This document shows positions 1 to 9,937 of a DNA stretch of 64,000 nt, in pieces. This DNA comes from Diplosphaera chodatii (lineage: Eukaryota; Chlorophyta; Trebouxiophyceae; Prasiolales; Stichococcaceae). Location: the NCBI GenBank assembly GCA_032358165.1, contig JAALGY010000061.1, positions 1,798,001 to 1,862,000 on the forward strand, read 5' to 3'. Made by a program: the position numbers and the translations under genes. Within the stretch, counting starts at the first letter, position 1. Each line of letters opens with the position of its first letter. The notes beneath the pieces were generated by a model. It did no database searches. It saw only the letters and a list, made by a program, of their open reading frames with translations, and was not told where the DNA came from.

Positions 1-42
1 ACGCTGCCTTGTTCCAGCGCAGTGCGCACCAAGACAAACAAC

Positions 43-2420
43 ATGAAGGCTCCCGTGCTTGCCACCGCACTGCTCCTCGCTCTACTTTGCGGTGGGTCAC
101 TCGGTTTATTGAACGCTCTCTTGATCCCAATGCACGCATACATGGCGGCACCAGCTCGCGACCTTTGTCGTTGAGTGTCTCGAGCGACATCTGGTGCCAC
201 ACACAACACACCGCCGTTTTCACCGCCACATCCAAATTCTTGCTGTGCTCTGTGCACCTGGTTGCATTGCGTGCGCACAGACCTTACATGCATGGCACGA
301 ACACGGGTGTCACAAGCCGCCTAACACCGAGGCCTTGTCGACAAGAGGCTGATTCGCAACAGCATTGAACCAAGGCCACCCTCCTCGGTCAAGCAGGAAC
401 AGCATCATGCCTTTGGCCTCAGTTGGCTCTGTCTTATCAGCATCATCATTAGGTTTATGTAGCCGGACCCAACATGGAACACCGACGTTTCCTTCAAATC
501 AGGCCTACATGACATTCCTATCACGAGCTGCAGGCCAGGCGGCCGCGGGCCGAGCCACCCTGGGCCGCAGGCTCCAGGGCGTCGAGCAGGACGATGACGA
601 CACCCCTGTCATCCCGGACGACCCCAGCGGCAGCAGCACCAGCACCTCCGCTGTGGCGGTGCCGGGGGCGGCGGCCGCGGGCGCCGCCGCCGCGGGCGGC
701 GACGGCGCCAGCACGAGCACCAGCGGTGCGCCGTGTGCTGCCCTGCTTTGATGACCCTGCCAGCCACAGGGCATGCGCGCAATGTGGCATGGTGTAGTCA
801 GCAGATCCTGTGTCATGCCAAGAAGCTAGGTGCCTCGCAGTCGGTGCTGTTTGCTTGGACGCCTTGCTGAATGTTCAGCTAGATGGCAGCATGCGCGTGT
901 ACCACATGCAGCGTATGGTACGCAGCACTGAGGGCTCCTCACACATGTGTGCTCGGCTGTGCTGCAGCGGCTGCAGCCGACGGCGCCGCCGCGGCCGGCG
1001 CAGCGGGCGCGGCCGGCGGCTCCAGCACATCCGCCGCAGCCGCCGCTGCAGGTGATGTTGTGCGCAGCACCTGTCTCATGCTGACAGTGGTTGCAGATGC
1101 AGATCAGCAATCCTCTGTCCCCGCTAACGAAGCTCAGGCTCCTGCCTGTGACAAGCACGCGGCAGCAGCACGCTGGATGTGTATGGCCCTTTCTGAACTG
1201 ACTTCCGGCAGCTGGCAAGGCGGCGCCACTGATGCTGTTGCTCCGTTCCGTTGTGCAGACGCATCCCCTTCCGACCCCGTTGTCGTGCCCGCCGACCCAG
1301 TGTTCTTCCCAGTCACCAAGAAGGTCATTGACACAGCTCCCAAGACGGTCAAGAAGGTACGCTGATGGCCCCTTGCATGGCTCCCACCTCCCAGCAGCTC
1401 CCACCCTGTATGCAACATGTCTTCAGACCTCCCAGTGGCATGAACACTACCAGCCTGCCATGTGCTTTCAGAACTGAGTGTGCCTCTGCCAAGGGCCGGC
1501 CCAGCTGCAGAGCACTCTGCCTGCTGTGTTGCCGTGCGATGCTGATGCCATCTCGGCTTGATCGGGGCTGCGGATGCAATGCCCCACCAAGGAGGCAGCG
1601 CTGCTTGAGTCCGCTCTGAAGCATATATATAATTACGCATATGCAATGTATCTATGCAGGTTCTGATTGCCGCCCCGGCTCCGTCGCCGCCGCTGAAGTT
1701 CATCATCATCGACCCAACGGTCAGCTGCTCGTGTATAAAACAACATAATATGTTTTGGCAGCCTTGTTGCAAGCTCAGCAGTTGCTGCCTGCTGACTGGA
1801 CATATCACCTGCTGCCAAGTCGTGCCGGTTGAATGGCTATAAAGTAGCCTGGCACATGTGCCAAGTGACTGCTGATGCAGGTGGCAAAGCAGAAGGCGAA
1901 GCAGCTCCTGGTCACCAAAGGCGTGCCTGTCAGCATCGCTGACCCTGCCAGCGACAGCGCTCAGCTGGTAGGTCAACATGACTCTGAGTCTCCAGCTGTG
2001 CTGGAGCACACCGTGGTGGTGATACACATGGCATGTTTCGTCACCCTCGCTTGTCGGTGGGCCAGTATGCACAGCCAAACCATCACAGGTCACAGCCCTC
2101 TGAACATCCAGTGTCATGCCTGAGAGTTCATCACACGCGTGCTGCAGGTCGCCCTGAACGGCGGATCTGAAGAGCAGGCGACATCGGCGGCGGCAGCCGC
2201 GGCGGCAGCAGCATCTGGCGATGGGTCCTCGACTTCGAGCACGTCCGCTGCAGCCGGCGGCGGCGGTGCAGCGGCAGCGGGAAGCGCCGCCGCCGCGGGC
2301 GACGACGGCTCATCAACGTCCACCACCAGCGCTGCAGCCGGCGACGCCGCCGCGGCCGCAGCCGCTGCCGCCGCCGGCAACAGCACCTCTACCTCCACCT
2401 CCGCAGCCGCCGGCCGCTGA
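43..2420 (+). CDS. secreted Ala/Ser/Thr-rich protein, paralogue 1
   Basis: Seven exons fit: 43-91, 534-725, 968-1051, 1259-1356, 1660-1719, 1881-1967, 2148-2420, giving 280 residues with all phases matching. The protein starts with a signal peptide (MKAPVLATALLLALLCG) whose end coincides with a phase-1 intron. A GRRLQG motif and an acidic stretch follow, then Ala/Gly/Ser/Thr-rich blocks, then a more ordinary middle (residues about 110-190, with FFPVTKK and KFIIIDPT), and a final exon of nearly pure Ala/Gly/Ser/Thr. I do not recognise a catalytic domain. The composition suggests an O-glycosylated extracellular or wall protein (inference). The gene at 4474-5432 has the same signal peptide, the same first intron position and a similar second exon, so the two are paralogues. 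Most trinucleotide repetition lies in the last exon. Start choice: first ATG, followed directly by the hydrophobic core. Confidence 0.72.
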
Positions 2421-3132
2421 GGCTGTTGTTATACCTGAACCATCAGCAGCATAGGCCAGCCACGGAGCGTGGCACTCATGGACTGCCCCTGCGGTGAAGC
2501 ACCTGTTGCAGCGGGCTGTCCCGCTGTTGAGGTGTAGATCGGCATACCAAGCTAGCGGCTCTCCTGCTTGTGAGCGCAGCCATCATCAATGTTCACCGAT
2601 GACCGTTGCACTGGCAGTACGTGCCGGCACGGGGGTGACATTGCAGTCAGCCAGAACCGCCTTGTGACCAGCACCTGCCCATCAGTTCGAAATTGTCTTC
2701 CGCTTTCGCCTGCTGAACAGCTGTAGCATCCGTTCATTGCGTCGAGCGCCTGACCACTGTGGGTGATGAGGTGGTGTGCATCCCATCCAGTCTGCACAAT
2801 TTACTTTTGGCTGAGCGCTGCATGGCAACTGTGCCATGAGAGTGTGCTCGGTGCTTGCTTGTTCTTGGCGGCCATGCGCTGATGTCTGCAGCACTGACCT
2901 GACGACCATGCACTTTATGGTATTCGTTTGTTTCAGGGCAATCTTGATCAGTAAACAGAGCCAGTCACGATCATGCTCCATCTCCATCATTGCAGCCCGT
3001 ACCTGCATGCTGCTGACCCTGATACATCAACGTAGCAGCGCCCCCAGCAGCCGTCTTCCAGTGGTGCTTGCACCTACCGCAACAGTGTCCGGCAGACGCT
3101 GCGCGTGCTGAGGAGCTCCGTGCAAGGTGCAG
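2421..3132. other. unresolved region upstream of the proline-rich gene
   Basis: This stretch must hold the 3' UTR of the first gene and probably the 5' exons of the proline-rich gene. Short open stretches exist, for example one after the acceptor at 2579 with several cysteines. I found no chain of exons with consistent phase and a convincing start. Confidence 0.4.
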
Positions 3133-3640
3133 GGCTTCACAGACGGCTCTTCCACACACACGTATTCGTCCCCCTACTCGAAGCGCGCCGCCGGCTACAC
3201 CAGCCTGATGACCGCCTCAAACATGGGCGAACCCGGCACCTGGTGAGTGAGGCATTGGTGTTCACCACCCCTTGTCAGCAGCAGCATGTGCACGGACGTG
3301 CAGCAGCAGACAGAGACGGCCTTCACATCCTGTTGCACGCGTGCCTCCTGAACAGGTGCTACCGCACTGACGGCACCACCGTTGTACCAGCGGGGTCGCC
3401 ATCGTCCAGCCCCCCTCCGCCGTTCCCCAGGTGATCCTGCATGTGCCAAAGTGGGGCAACCTCCAGGCACCGTCAGCAGACCCTGACTCGACCCTGCCCT
3501 TATGGAACTGAATGCGCTGCTGCCGTGCAACTGATCCATCAAGCCGCATGTCTTCCTGCGCAGCCCGCCGCTCTCTCCGCCACCGCCTCCACCGCCGAGT
3601 CCCCCGCCGCCGACTAAGTCACCGCCGCCGCCACCCGCCC

Positions 3641-3671
<31 letters not shown>

Positions 3672-3980
3672 GCCAGCCAAGTCACCGCCGCCGCCGCCGC
3701 TCAGCAGCCCGCCGCCGCCGCCCAAGTCGCCGCCCCCTCCACCGCCGGCCAAATCGCCACCGCCCCCTCCAAGGTGGTTGCCATGCAGTGTACCGGTTCA
3801 CGCCGCAGATGTGGCAGGACTGCTGCGATGCAGGCACCTGTTCACTTGCCCATGCACCCGTGTGCTGACTCTTGCCGTGTGTGCTGTCTGTACAGTCCGC
3901 CACCGCCGAAGAATGGCAACAATGGCGGCGGCAACGGCAAAGGTCGTCGCCTGCTTGCAAGGGCGGCGGTGCTGACTTGA
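3133..3980 (+). CDS. proline-rich extracellular protein, 5' end not resolved
   Basis: Four 3' exons join in phase: 3133-3242, 3356-3430, 3564-3773 and 3896-3980 (159 residues plus stop). The first two encode a Ser/Thr/Tyr/Gly-rich stretch with the tryptophan-cysteine segment EPGTWCYRTDG. The third is almost only SPPPP/KSPPPP repeats, the hallmark of hydroxyproline-rich glycoproteins of the pherophorin/extensin type. The last encodes an NGG-rich tail ending RRLLARAAVLT. The start codon and signal peptide were not found; they probably lie between 2421 and 3132. The polyproline part contains a 28-base C run, which makes it prone to length change. The likely role is an extracellular matrix or wall component (composition-based inference). 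A pherophorin fold could not be shown. Confidence 0.55.
3644..3671 (+). repeat. 28-base poly-C run inside a proline-coding exon
   Basis: An uninterrupted run of 28 C residues lies in the exon encoding polyproline. In this sequence the run keeps the reading frame. A change in its length by one or two bases would shift the frame of the last part of the protein, or it could be an assembly artefact. Confidence 0.9.
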
Positions 3981-4443
3981 TATCGATAACTTGCGTCTGT
4001 TCGAATTTCTGCCAGCCATGGCATCTGCATGACTTCCGCAGCCCAAGATACCATTTGTACAAATCTGGCTGATATGCCCTACTATGCTCTGTCAATACAG
4101 TCAGGCAGATGAATCGATTTGCATGCGCAGAATTTCTGTTTGCGGTGGTTGCATCTGCACAGCGTCTGATCACTCTCAGCATCTCCCTTGCTTGGGTGTT
4201 ATTCAGGATTGGCCTAGTCTGGCATCGAGCCCATTTGAAGATACCCAAGAGGGCCTTGAAACTTGCTGGGTGACCATGCCCTGGGAACCTGTGTAGTCAC
4301 GTCGATGTGACTGGTGTGCTGGGCCGACTCATGCTTCGTTGCAGCCGACAACGTTGACCAGGGCGACACTTTCCACTGTTGCGATCTAAGCTACCATCAT
4401 AGCACTGCTGTTACTATCAGCCGGACTGCATAACCCAAGCATC
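3981..4443. other. intergenic
   Basis: Lies between the proline-rich gene and the second Ala/Ser-rich gene. It presumably contains a 3' UTR and a promoter. I see no coding signal. Confidence 0.5.
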
Positions 4444-4473
4444 ATAAAGTCAGCCGCCGCCACGGCCGTGCTG

Positions 4474-5432
4474 ATGCTGGCGCTGCTGTGCGGTGAGATG
4501 CCTGCTGAGCTGCAATGCATGTTGGGCACCTGGATGTGCACTGTTCCTTGCTTGAGATCGCCAGCCACCGTCAGCGGGTGCGATAGATCCCGCTCTCCGC
4601 TGAGATGCCATGTTGGTGCACGAGCATGTCATCGAGTCGGTCCGCGGCTGATGCATGTGGCATGTAGTGCACCACGGCAGCACCGTCAGTGACTCAGCAT
4701 CCCTTTGTCCTGCAGGCGCTGCCGCTGCGCAGCAGGCAGCAGCCAGCAGCCGCAAGATGCTCCGCTCGCTGAGCGGCATACCTACCGTGATTGAGGGCAG
4801 CGGCAAGGACATGCCCAACCCCTCGAGCTCCAGCACCACAAGCTGTAAGCGGCAAGCTGTAGACTGCTGAGTGCATGCGGTTTTAGGACGTTGCTGAACC
4901 ATGTTGCTGCCCTGGCAAGTCACCTCACATGTTCTGTTCCGAGGCACCCTGGGAGCTGGCAACCCAAGCCATGATCAACAGTAATGTCAGCATGATGTCG
5001 GTGGTTGTTGGCGCAGCTGCCATTGCAGCACAAGACGCCGCAGCTGCCTCCGGAGCCGCCTCTTCATCCGGCGGCGCAGGCGGTTCCTCAACCTCAGACA
5101 ACTCAGGTGCCCTTGCAACTTGCCTCAAGCAATTGCCTCCCTCAGTTCACCTCCTCATGTTCAGTCTGACAACTTTTAGCCATGCAGCACATGGTACGCA
5201 GGGCGGCCTGCATTAGAAAGTACAGCGTTTGGTGCCTCAACTTGGTACCAGCAGCGGCTGTTCAATCTGTCCACCCATACATGCGGTGTCTGCAGCGGCG
5301 GCCGGCGGAGGCGCGGCCAGCGCGTCGGGCGGGGCCAGCTCCACTGGCGGCGGTGGCGGCGGCGAGGAGCAGCCGCCCCTGTGTGACGGCCCCTGCATTG
5401 TGGTGCCCATCGGCGGCGGCAGCATCCCGTGA
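4474..5432 (+). CDS. secreted Ala/Gly/Ser-rich protein, paralogue 2
   Basis: Four exons fit: 4474-4492, 4716-4844, 5029-5106 and 5296-5432 (120 residues from this ATG). The first exon encodes the hydrophobic core MLALLCG and ends in a phase-1 intron exactly as in the first gene. In the first gene the initiator ATG precedes Lys-Ala. Here the codon before Lys (4444-4446) is ATA, and the frame is open back to a stop near 4387, so an ATG at 4474 (or a non-ATG start) is all that remains unless an upstream exon exists. Starting at 4474 leaves a very short signal peptide. The rest is a Met-Leu-Arg-rich stretch, then Ser/Gly/Ala-rich blocks, then EEQPPLCDGPCIVVP with two cysteines near the end. The function is unknown; probably an extracellular glycoprotein. 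It is a paralogue of the gene at 43-2420. Confidence 0.6.
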
Positions 5433-5459
5433 ACTGGATCGCTGGCAGCAACAAGACGG

Positions 5460-5464
5460 TGTAA
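5460..5464 (+). terminator. TGTAA polyadenylation signal
   Basis: TGTAA lies 28 bases after the stop of the gene ending at 5432. This is the usual chlorophyte polyadenylation motif. Its use is inferred. Confidence 0.4.
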
Positions 5465-6155
5465 CTGACGACCGATGCTGCGCATTGGAGGCAACCTGGC
5501 ACAAACTGCAGTGCGCCCTAATGCAGCGTATCAACTGCTCCATCTTACAGCTGTCAGTGCTGTCTGCAGCAGGAAAGAACTGCAAGACGTCACGGAGTGT
5601 GTGCTGCACCGTTAGCATGGACTGTGCCTCGAGGTGTCCGATGATTATTGCCAGTTGCCACGTCCTACCAGGTGTACTTGCACAATGTAATACTATGCTA
5701 TGATGTATGTGGGGATGGAGCACGAACATGCATTGGTACATAGCCTGCCCTTGAGCTGCCTGCACTCATGGTGATGTCGCACGTTTGCCTGCTGGCATGC
5801 CGTCCTTCGACCGTCCCAGACTGGAGGGGCGATGTCGGCAGTACTGCCCCAGACTGCCTTGGGATCCGCTGCGCAGTTTGCCGCCGAATAACCCAGCACG
5901 CAGACAACCACAGCTTGCTTTTCAGCTTCGCTCTTGCGTATGCCAAGCAACATCTTCATCTGCCAGTGGGCTTGCTTGTGCACATCGTCAGGGAGCCACC
6001 TGCAGACATCATCACCTACGGCAGTATCACAGCATTGACCCGAGTAGGCTCTTGATATACAGCCAGCAGCCAGCAGGTATCGTACGGAGGTCCTCACAGC
6101 TTGTGCTGTCACTGCTCATTACCTGCACATTAGCAGCAGTCGTGTCGTCTGCATC

Positions 6156-6195
6156 GCAGGAGCAGCAGGAGCAGGAGCAGCAGCAGCAGCAGCAG
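6156..6195 (+). repeat. GAG/CAG trinucleotide repeat
   Basis: About 40 bases of GCAGGAGCAG-type units end in consecutive CAG triplets, upstream of the start at 6269. Confidence 0.8.
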
Positions 6196-6268
6196 TCCGG
6201 TTCATGCATGTCAAATGCACACATATGATATGAAGATCTCAGGCGGAGAGCGCAATGAAGGCAACGCT

Positions 6269-9110
6269 ATGACGAACCCGCAGCAGGCACCGCACGCCAT
6301 GCCGCGGTAGGCTGCATCATGCGCTTCAAGTCACAGCGCAGGGCGCCTTCATGGCTGCTGTGGAACGTTTGACAATGCACGTCACATACAATGTTACCTG
6401 ATAGCGCGGCTGACATCCAGGACCACTAGCGGCTTCCCTTCACGGCTGACGGCTGCAGCCATCCCGGCAGCACTGGTGCTGGTCGCCCTGGTGACGCTGG
6501 CCGCCCAGACACCGTCCACTTCGCTGAGCAGCATAGCGGCGTTCAGTAGCAAGGTGACAGCTCGTCACAATCATGCATGTGCAGTGTTGCACTGCGACCT
6601 CCGTCTGCCCTGCATGTGTGCGGTTTGGGCTGTTGCCTGGCACGGTTGTGTTATCACTATAGCTGCAGGCCTTTGACACTTCTGCTGAGTGTGCAGGTGG
6701 CCGCCAGTGTGAGCCGTGGCAATGGCACTCAGCGCGCAGCCCAGCAGCAGCACAACCCCAGAGCGCCCTGGAGGGGCATCACAGACACTGTTGTGGAGGG
6801 CAGGTATGACTACCAGCAGCCGCAGCCGCAGCCGCAGCTTCAACCGGATGCGGAGGCACCACTGAGCGCTGTGAAAGCGGCGGCGCTTGCCGCGACGGGC
6901 GCGAAAGAGGTCATGCTGGCGGTGGCCGACGTGCGAGCGGTGGTGACGATGCTGCCCTCGCTGCTGCTCAGGTGCATAGGTTGGCGATCATCCTCCCACC
7001 CGTGTGCCTGCCTGCCCTGCACACCAGCTTATACCTGCTTCTGACCTGTCTCTTTAACCAGCAGCTGATGAAGTATTGCATGTTCCTGCAGCCTGCGCCT
7101 GGTGCCCACCGGCGACATCAGCCGCCACCTGATTGTTGAGGTGGACTCTGGGGCAGCGCTCCAGGTGTGCGTGACGGCAGAGAGCTCAGTGCTCATTGTG
7201 GGGCGCATTATTGCGCAGTTCTTTGATGCTGCCGCCGCTTAAACGCACATCAATGCTGCCGCGTGCTGCTGCTGCAGGCTTGCAGGCGCCTGCACCAGTT
7301 TTGCACCATCCAGCCCGAGCTCAGTGAGCTCCTGGACTTGCTCAGGATCCATTGTGTCGCCGCCCCCGCCCGTGCACACGCCCATACGCTCCCTGCCTGT
7401 CCTGCGAACTCCTCACATTCCATGATGTAGACGGTCATGCTGTTGCAGTGGGCGCTAAGCCAATGCCATCGGAGGCCGCTGACTACGGCAAGCCGTACTA
7501 CTTCGACCTGAACTGGATGAGCGTCAAGCTGACGCAGCTGCTGCTCGCTGAGGTGATGCAGTGCACAGCGATGCCACTCGGCCCTGGAACGCTAGCGGAC
7601 TGGTGGCTTCAGAGCAAGTATCATGAGCGCCATTTGTGCACGGCATTGCTGGCATTTGCTTCGATGGACACTGAGCAAGAACGTGAGTCCACACCTGCAA
7701 CAGTGGCGGCACTGACATCAGGGTTTCTGACGCAGGGCTATTCGGTCCTCAACATAGGTGAGGCTGCACCAGGCTGTCAATGGTCATGCTCCATGCAGCA
7801 GCACCGCCATATGCAGGTGGCCTGATGTCTCGCATCTCATGTGTGCAGATGTGGATGTGGTGCTGATGCAAAATCCTTTTGAGATGTCGATGTCTGCGGA
7901 GGTGGAGGGGGATGTCATTGCGCAGCTGGACCCCGGCAATGTGTGAGTCCCATCGACCACCACGACACATTCACGCAGGAACGCTGCGTAGCCTCTGCTC
8001 CGCTTTGCATGCACGAAGCCCTGTACGCTCACCATGCATGCTGCGTCCTGTCCCTTCTGGGTGCTTGACAGCGCGGCCGGATCTGCCGCCAGTTGCGCGC
8101 AGTTGTTGATGGGCGGTGCTATCAACAGCCGCCACGTGTCGGACGCAGGATCTGCATGGGCTTCGTGCTGTTCCGGCCCACGGCGCCGTCAAGGGCGATG
8201 GTCGACCTGATGCTGCGGCTGCGGGCGGACCCGCAGTACCGCGCCAACACCACCAGCACCCAGCGCACCTTCAACCGGTGACATGTATTGCCCAGGATCC
8301 TCATCTGAGCACGGTGACTGGGAGTCTGCATCCTGAGAAGAGTCCATTGCAGTAGTGGCGTCACACTGCTGTCGTGCCTGAGGGCGGGCAGGTCCGCGGG
8401 CAGCCTCGCTCCGCCAGTAGGTGAACCCGCAACAGATGTGAACAGATGTGACCAGAGTATCACCAGCTCGCGCGCAGGATCTTCTCCAGCAAGCTGGCCG
8501 GGCCGCCGGAGGGCCTGCAAGTGATGGGCGTGGAGGACCCCGACTTCACCAGCCTGTGCCGCCTGGCGAAGGAGTCCCGGGGCGCGCTGCCGCGCCAGGT
8601 GGGAGGAGTCAGCAGTGATGCACCCACCTACGTATATCTGTGCTCCTATGACATGTATGCTCCCATGACTGCCCTCTGCACCGATGGTTCACGCGTGAAC
8701 GGGCGGCCGAATGGCAAGTGCGGAGTGAGTGCATGCAGCTCAGGAACACTTGCTCTTCAGCGGACATGCAACGCGTGTTGCAGGCTGAGTTTGCGCGGAG
8801 ATTCGCCCAGCGCCTGCGCAGCCAGCCGGGCGGCTTCAAGAGGCGTGCACTCCCCTCGCTGCCCTGCGCCTCTGCAGCAGTGCTCGTTGCAATGAGGGGC
8901 GTCCATTGTGAGGATTGTTCTAAGGACATCAGCTGACGTGAGGTCGGATTCCGCAGGCTGTTCGGCATCCACATGAACTGCTGCGTCATGACGGACGCCT
9001 GGGGCAGCCACATCCCGCCGGACTGCAAGATGGCGTCGCTCACCGCGCTGCTGGAGTGGCAGGCGCTGTATGCGGAGAGCATGCAGAACGAGACGGTACT
9101 GTGGGCGTGA
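6269..9110 (+). CDS. GT77-like Golgi nucleotide-sugar transferase
   Basis: Exons: 6269-6306, 6421-6553, 6697-6971, 7092-7164, 7278-7353, 7449-7552, 7736-7757, 7849-7942, 8149-8277, about 8458-8598, about 8784-8842, 8957-9110. The protein (about 430 residues) is type II: a short cytosolic N-terminus, a membrane anchor (IPAALVLVALVTLAA), a Gln/Pro-rich stem, then a nucleotide-diphospho-sugar transferase domain. Family signs are VGAKPMPS-type context (here LGAKPMPSEA), the DxD motif in LNIDVDVVLMQNPFE (about residues 241-243, binds metal and nucleotide-sugar), GFVLFRPT, and a C-terminal GIHMNCC...IPPDCKM. It resembles plant RRA/XEG113-type arabinosyl or xylosyl transferases (family knowledge); the donor sugar cannot be read here. 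Oddities: the junction after 8277 needs a micro-exon (7 bases at 8353-8359 would restore the frame), and the last intron fits only a GC donor. Exon 11 could instead begin at 8739. Confidence 0.78.
8843..8956 (+). other. probable GC-AG intron
   Basis: The flanking exons of the GT77-like gene join in frame (FK-R-LFGIHM) only if the donor is the GC at 8843. No GT donor of the right phase lies nearby. Confidence 0.5.
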
Positions 9111-9937
9111 ACAGGAAAGGTGCAGGCCACATCGGATCTTGCCTGCGACGTCACATGCGGGCAATGGCTGAAAAGGTATCGGACGTGAGGACAAAAAGCA
9201 CTCAGTCTGCTGTTGTGGCGGACGCACTAGACTTCTGTGCGGCATGTGCTTTGCTTCAGCTGTCGGTCCTCTGTCTATCCCTCACACTCTCGAAGAAGTA
9301 CTCTTGATGGCGGGCTCTGCGGTCGATCCCCGCTCTGCCCCTGCCAGGGCTACTATACAGTGTTGGCAGCTGGATGCAGTAACGTGCAAAATGCCCCTGT
9401 AGTGGTTGTCTGACAGAATCGACGACTACTTTGTGCAACCAGTGCCAGGTCGTGCAAGCGCAGTATGCAGAGACAAACTGGTTATACTGTATTGGGGCGA
9501 AGGCATAACGCGCAAGGTTTCGAAGGTTTCGTGCCTCGCATCAGCTCACACAGGAATCGAGAATCACAATATTTGCTGCATTTCAGGCAGCAGTCTGATC
9601 CATAAGCCGTTCACACTCCAGCCTCATGCAAGCAGCGACGCTCGGACCACCGTGCAGCGGCAATGGCTGTCGATAAAGCTGGCTGCTGGGCAGAGCTGCC
9701 AGCAGCCAGAGGACAGCAGCTTCTGCGCACGTGAGGCCATGCCGCAAACCTGACTGAGAGCAGGTGCGGCAAACCACGAACTGGGCGTCGACAACTGCCT
9801 TGTACCCATTCCTCTGCTACTTGACACCTGGACAGGTTTGAAACAACCTGGTATGATGGTGGGCAACCCACGTGCGCCTGGCGGCAAAAGCCGCGCCCGT
9901 GCACACGTGCAACGGGAACCCGTTCGCTGGCTGCAGC
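9111..9937. other. intergenic
   Basis: 3' region of the GT77-like gene and promoter of the first exostosin-like gene. No exon with family similarity or consistent phase was found. Confidence 0.5.

Larger units (their letters stand above)
5433..6268. other. intergenic with CAG/GAG microsatellite
   Basis: No coding exon could be supported. The stretch probably holds the 3' UTR of the upstream gene and the promoter and 5' UTR of the glycosyltransferase starting at 6269. Confidence 0.5.

Noticed and set aside
1134..2117. 327-codon minus-strand frame
   Set aside because: Antisense to the first secreted-protein gene. Its low-complexity translation mirrors the sense repeats and splice sites.
7165..7242. 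reading the GT77-like exon through to a stop near 7242, making a short separate gene
   Set aside because: Splicing at 7164 to 7278 keeps the frame and continues into the transferase domain, which explains the downstream exons that otherwise have no start.
9305..9350. stem-like gcgggctctgcggtcgatccc resembling a tRNA T-arm
   Set aside because: No acceptor stem, D-arm or anticodon arm could be placed around it.
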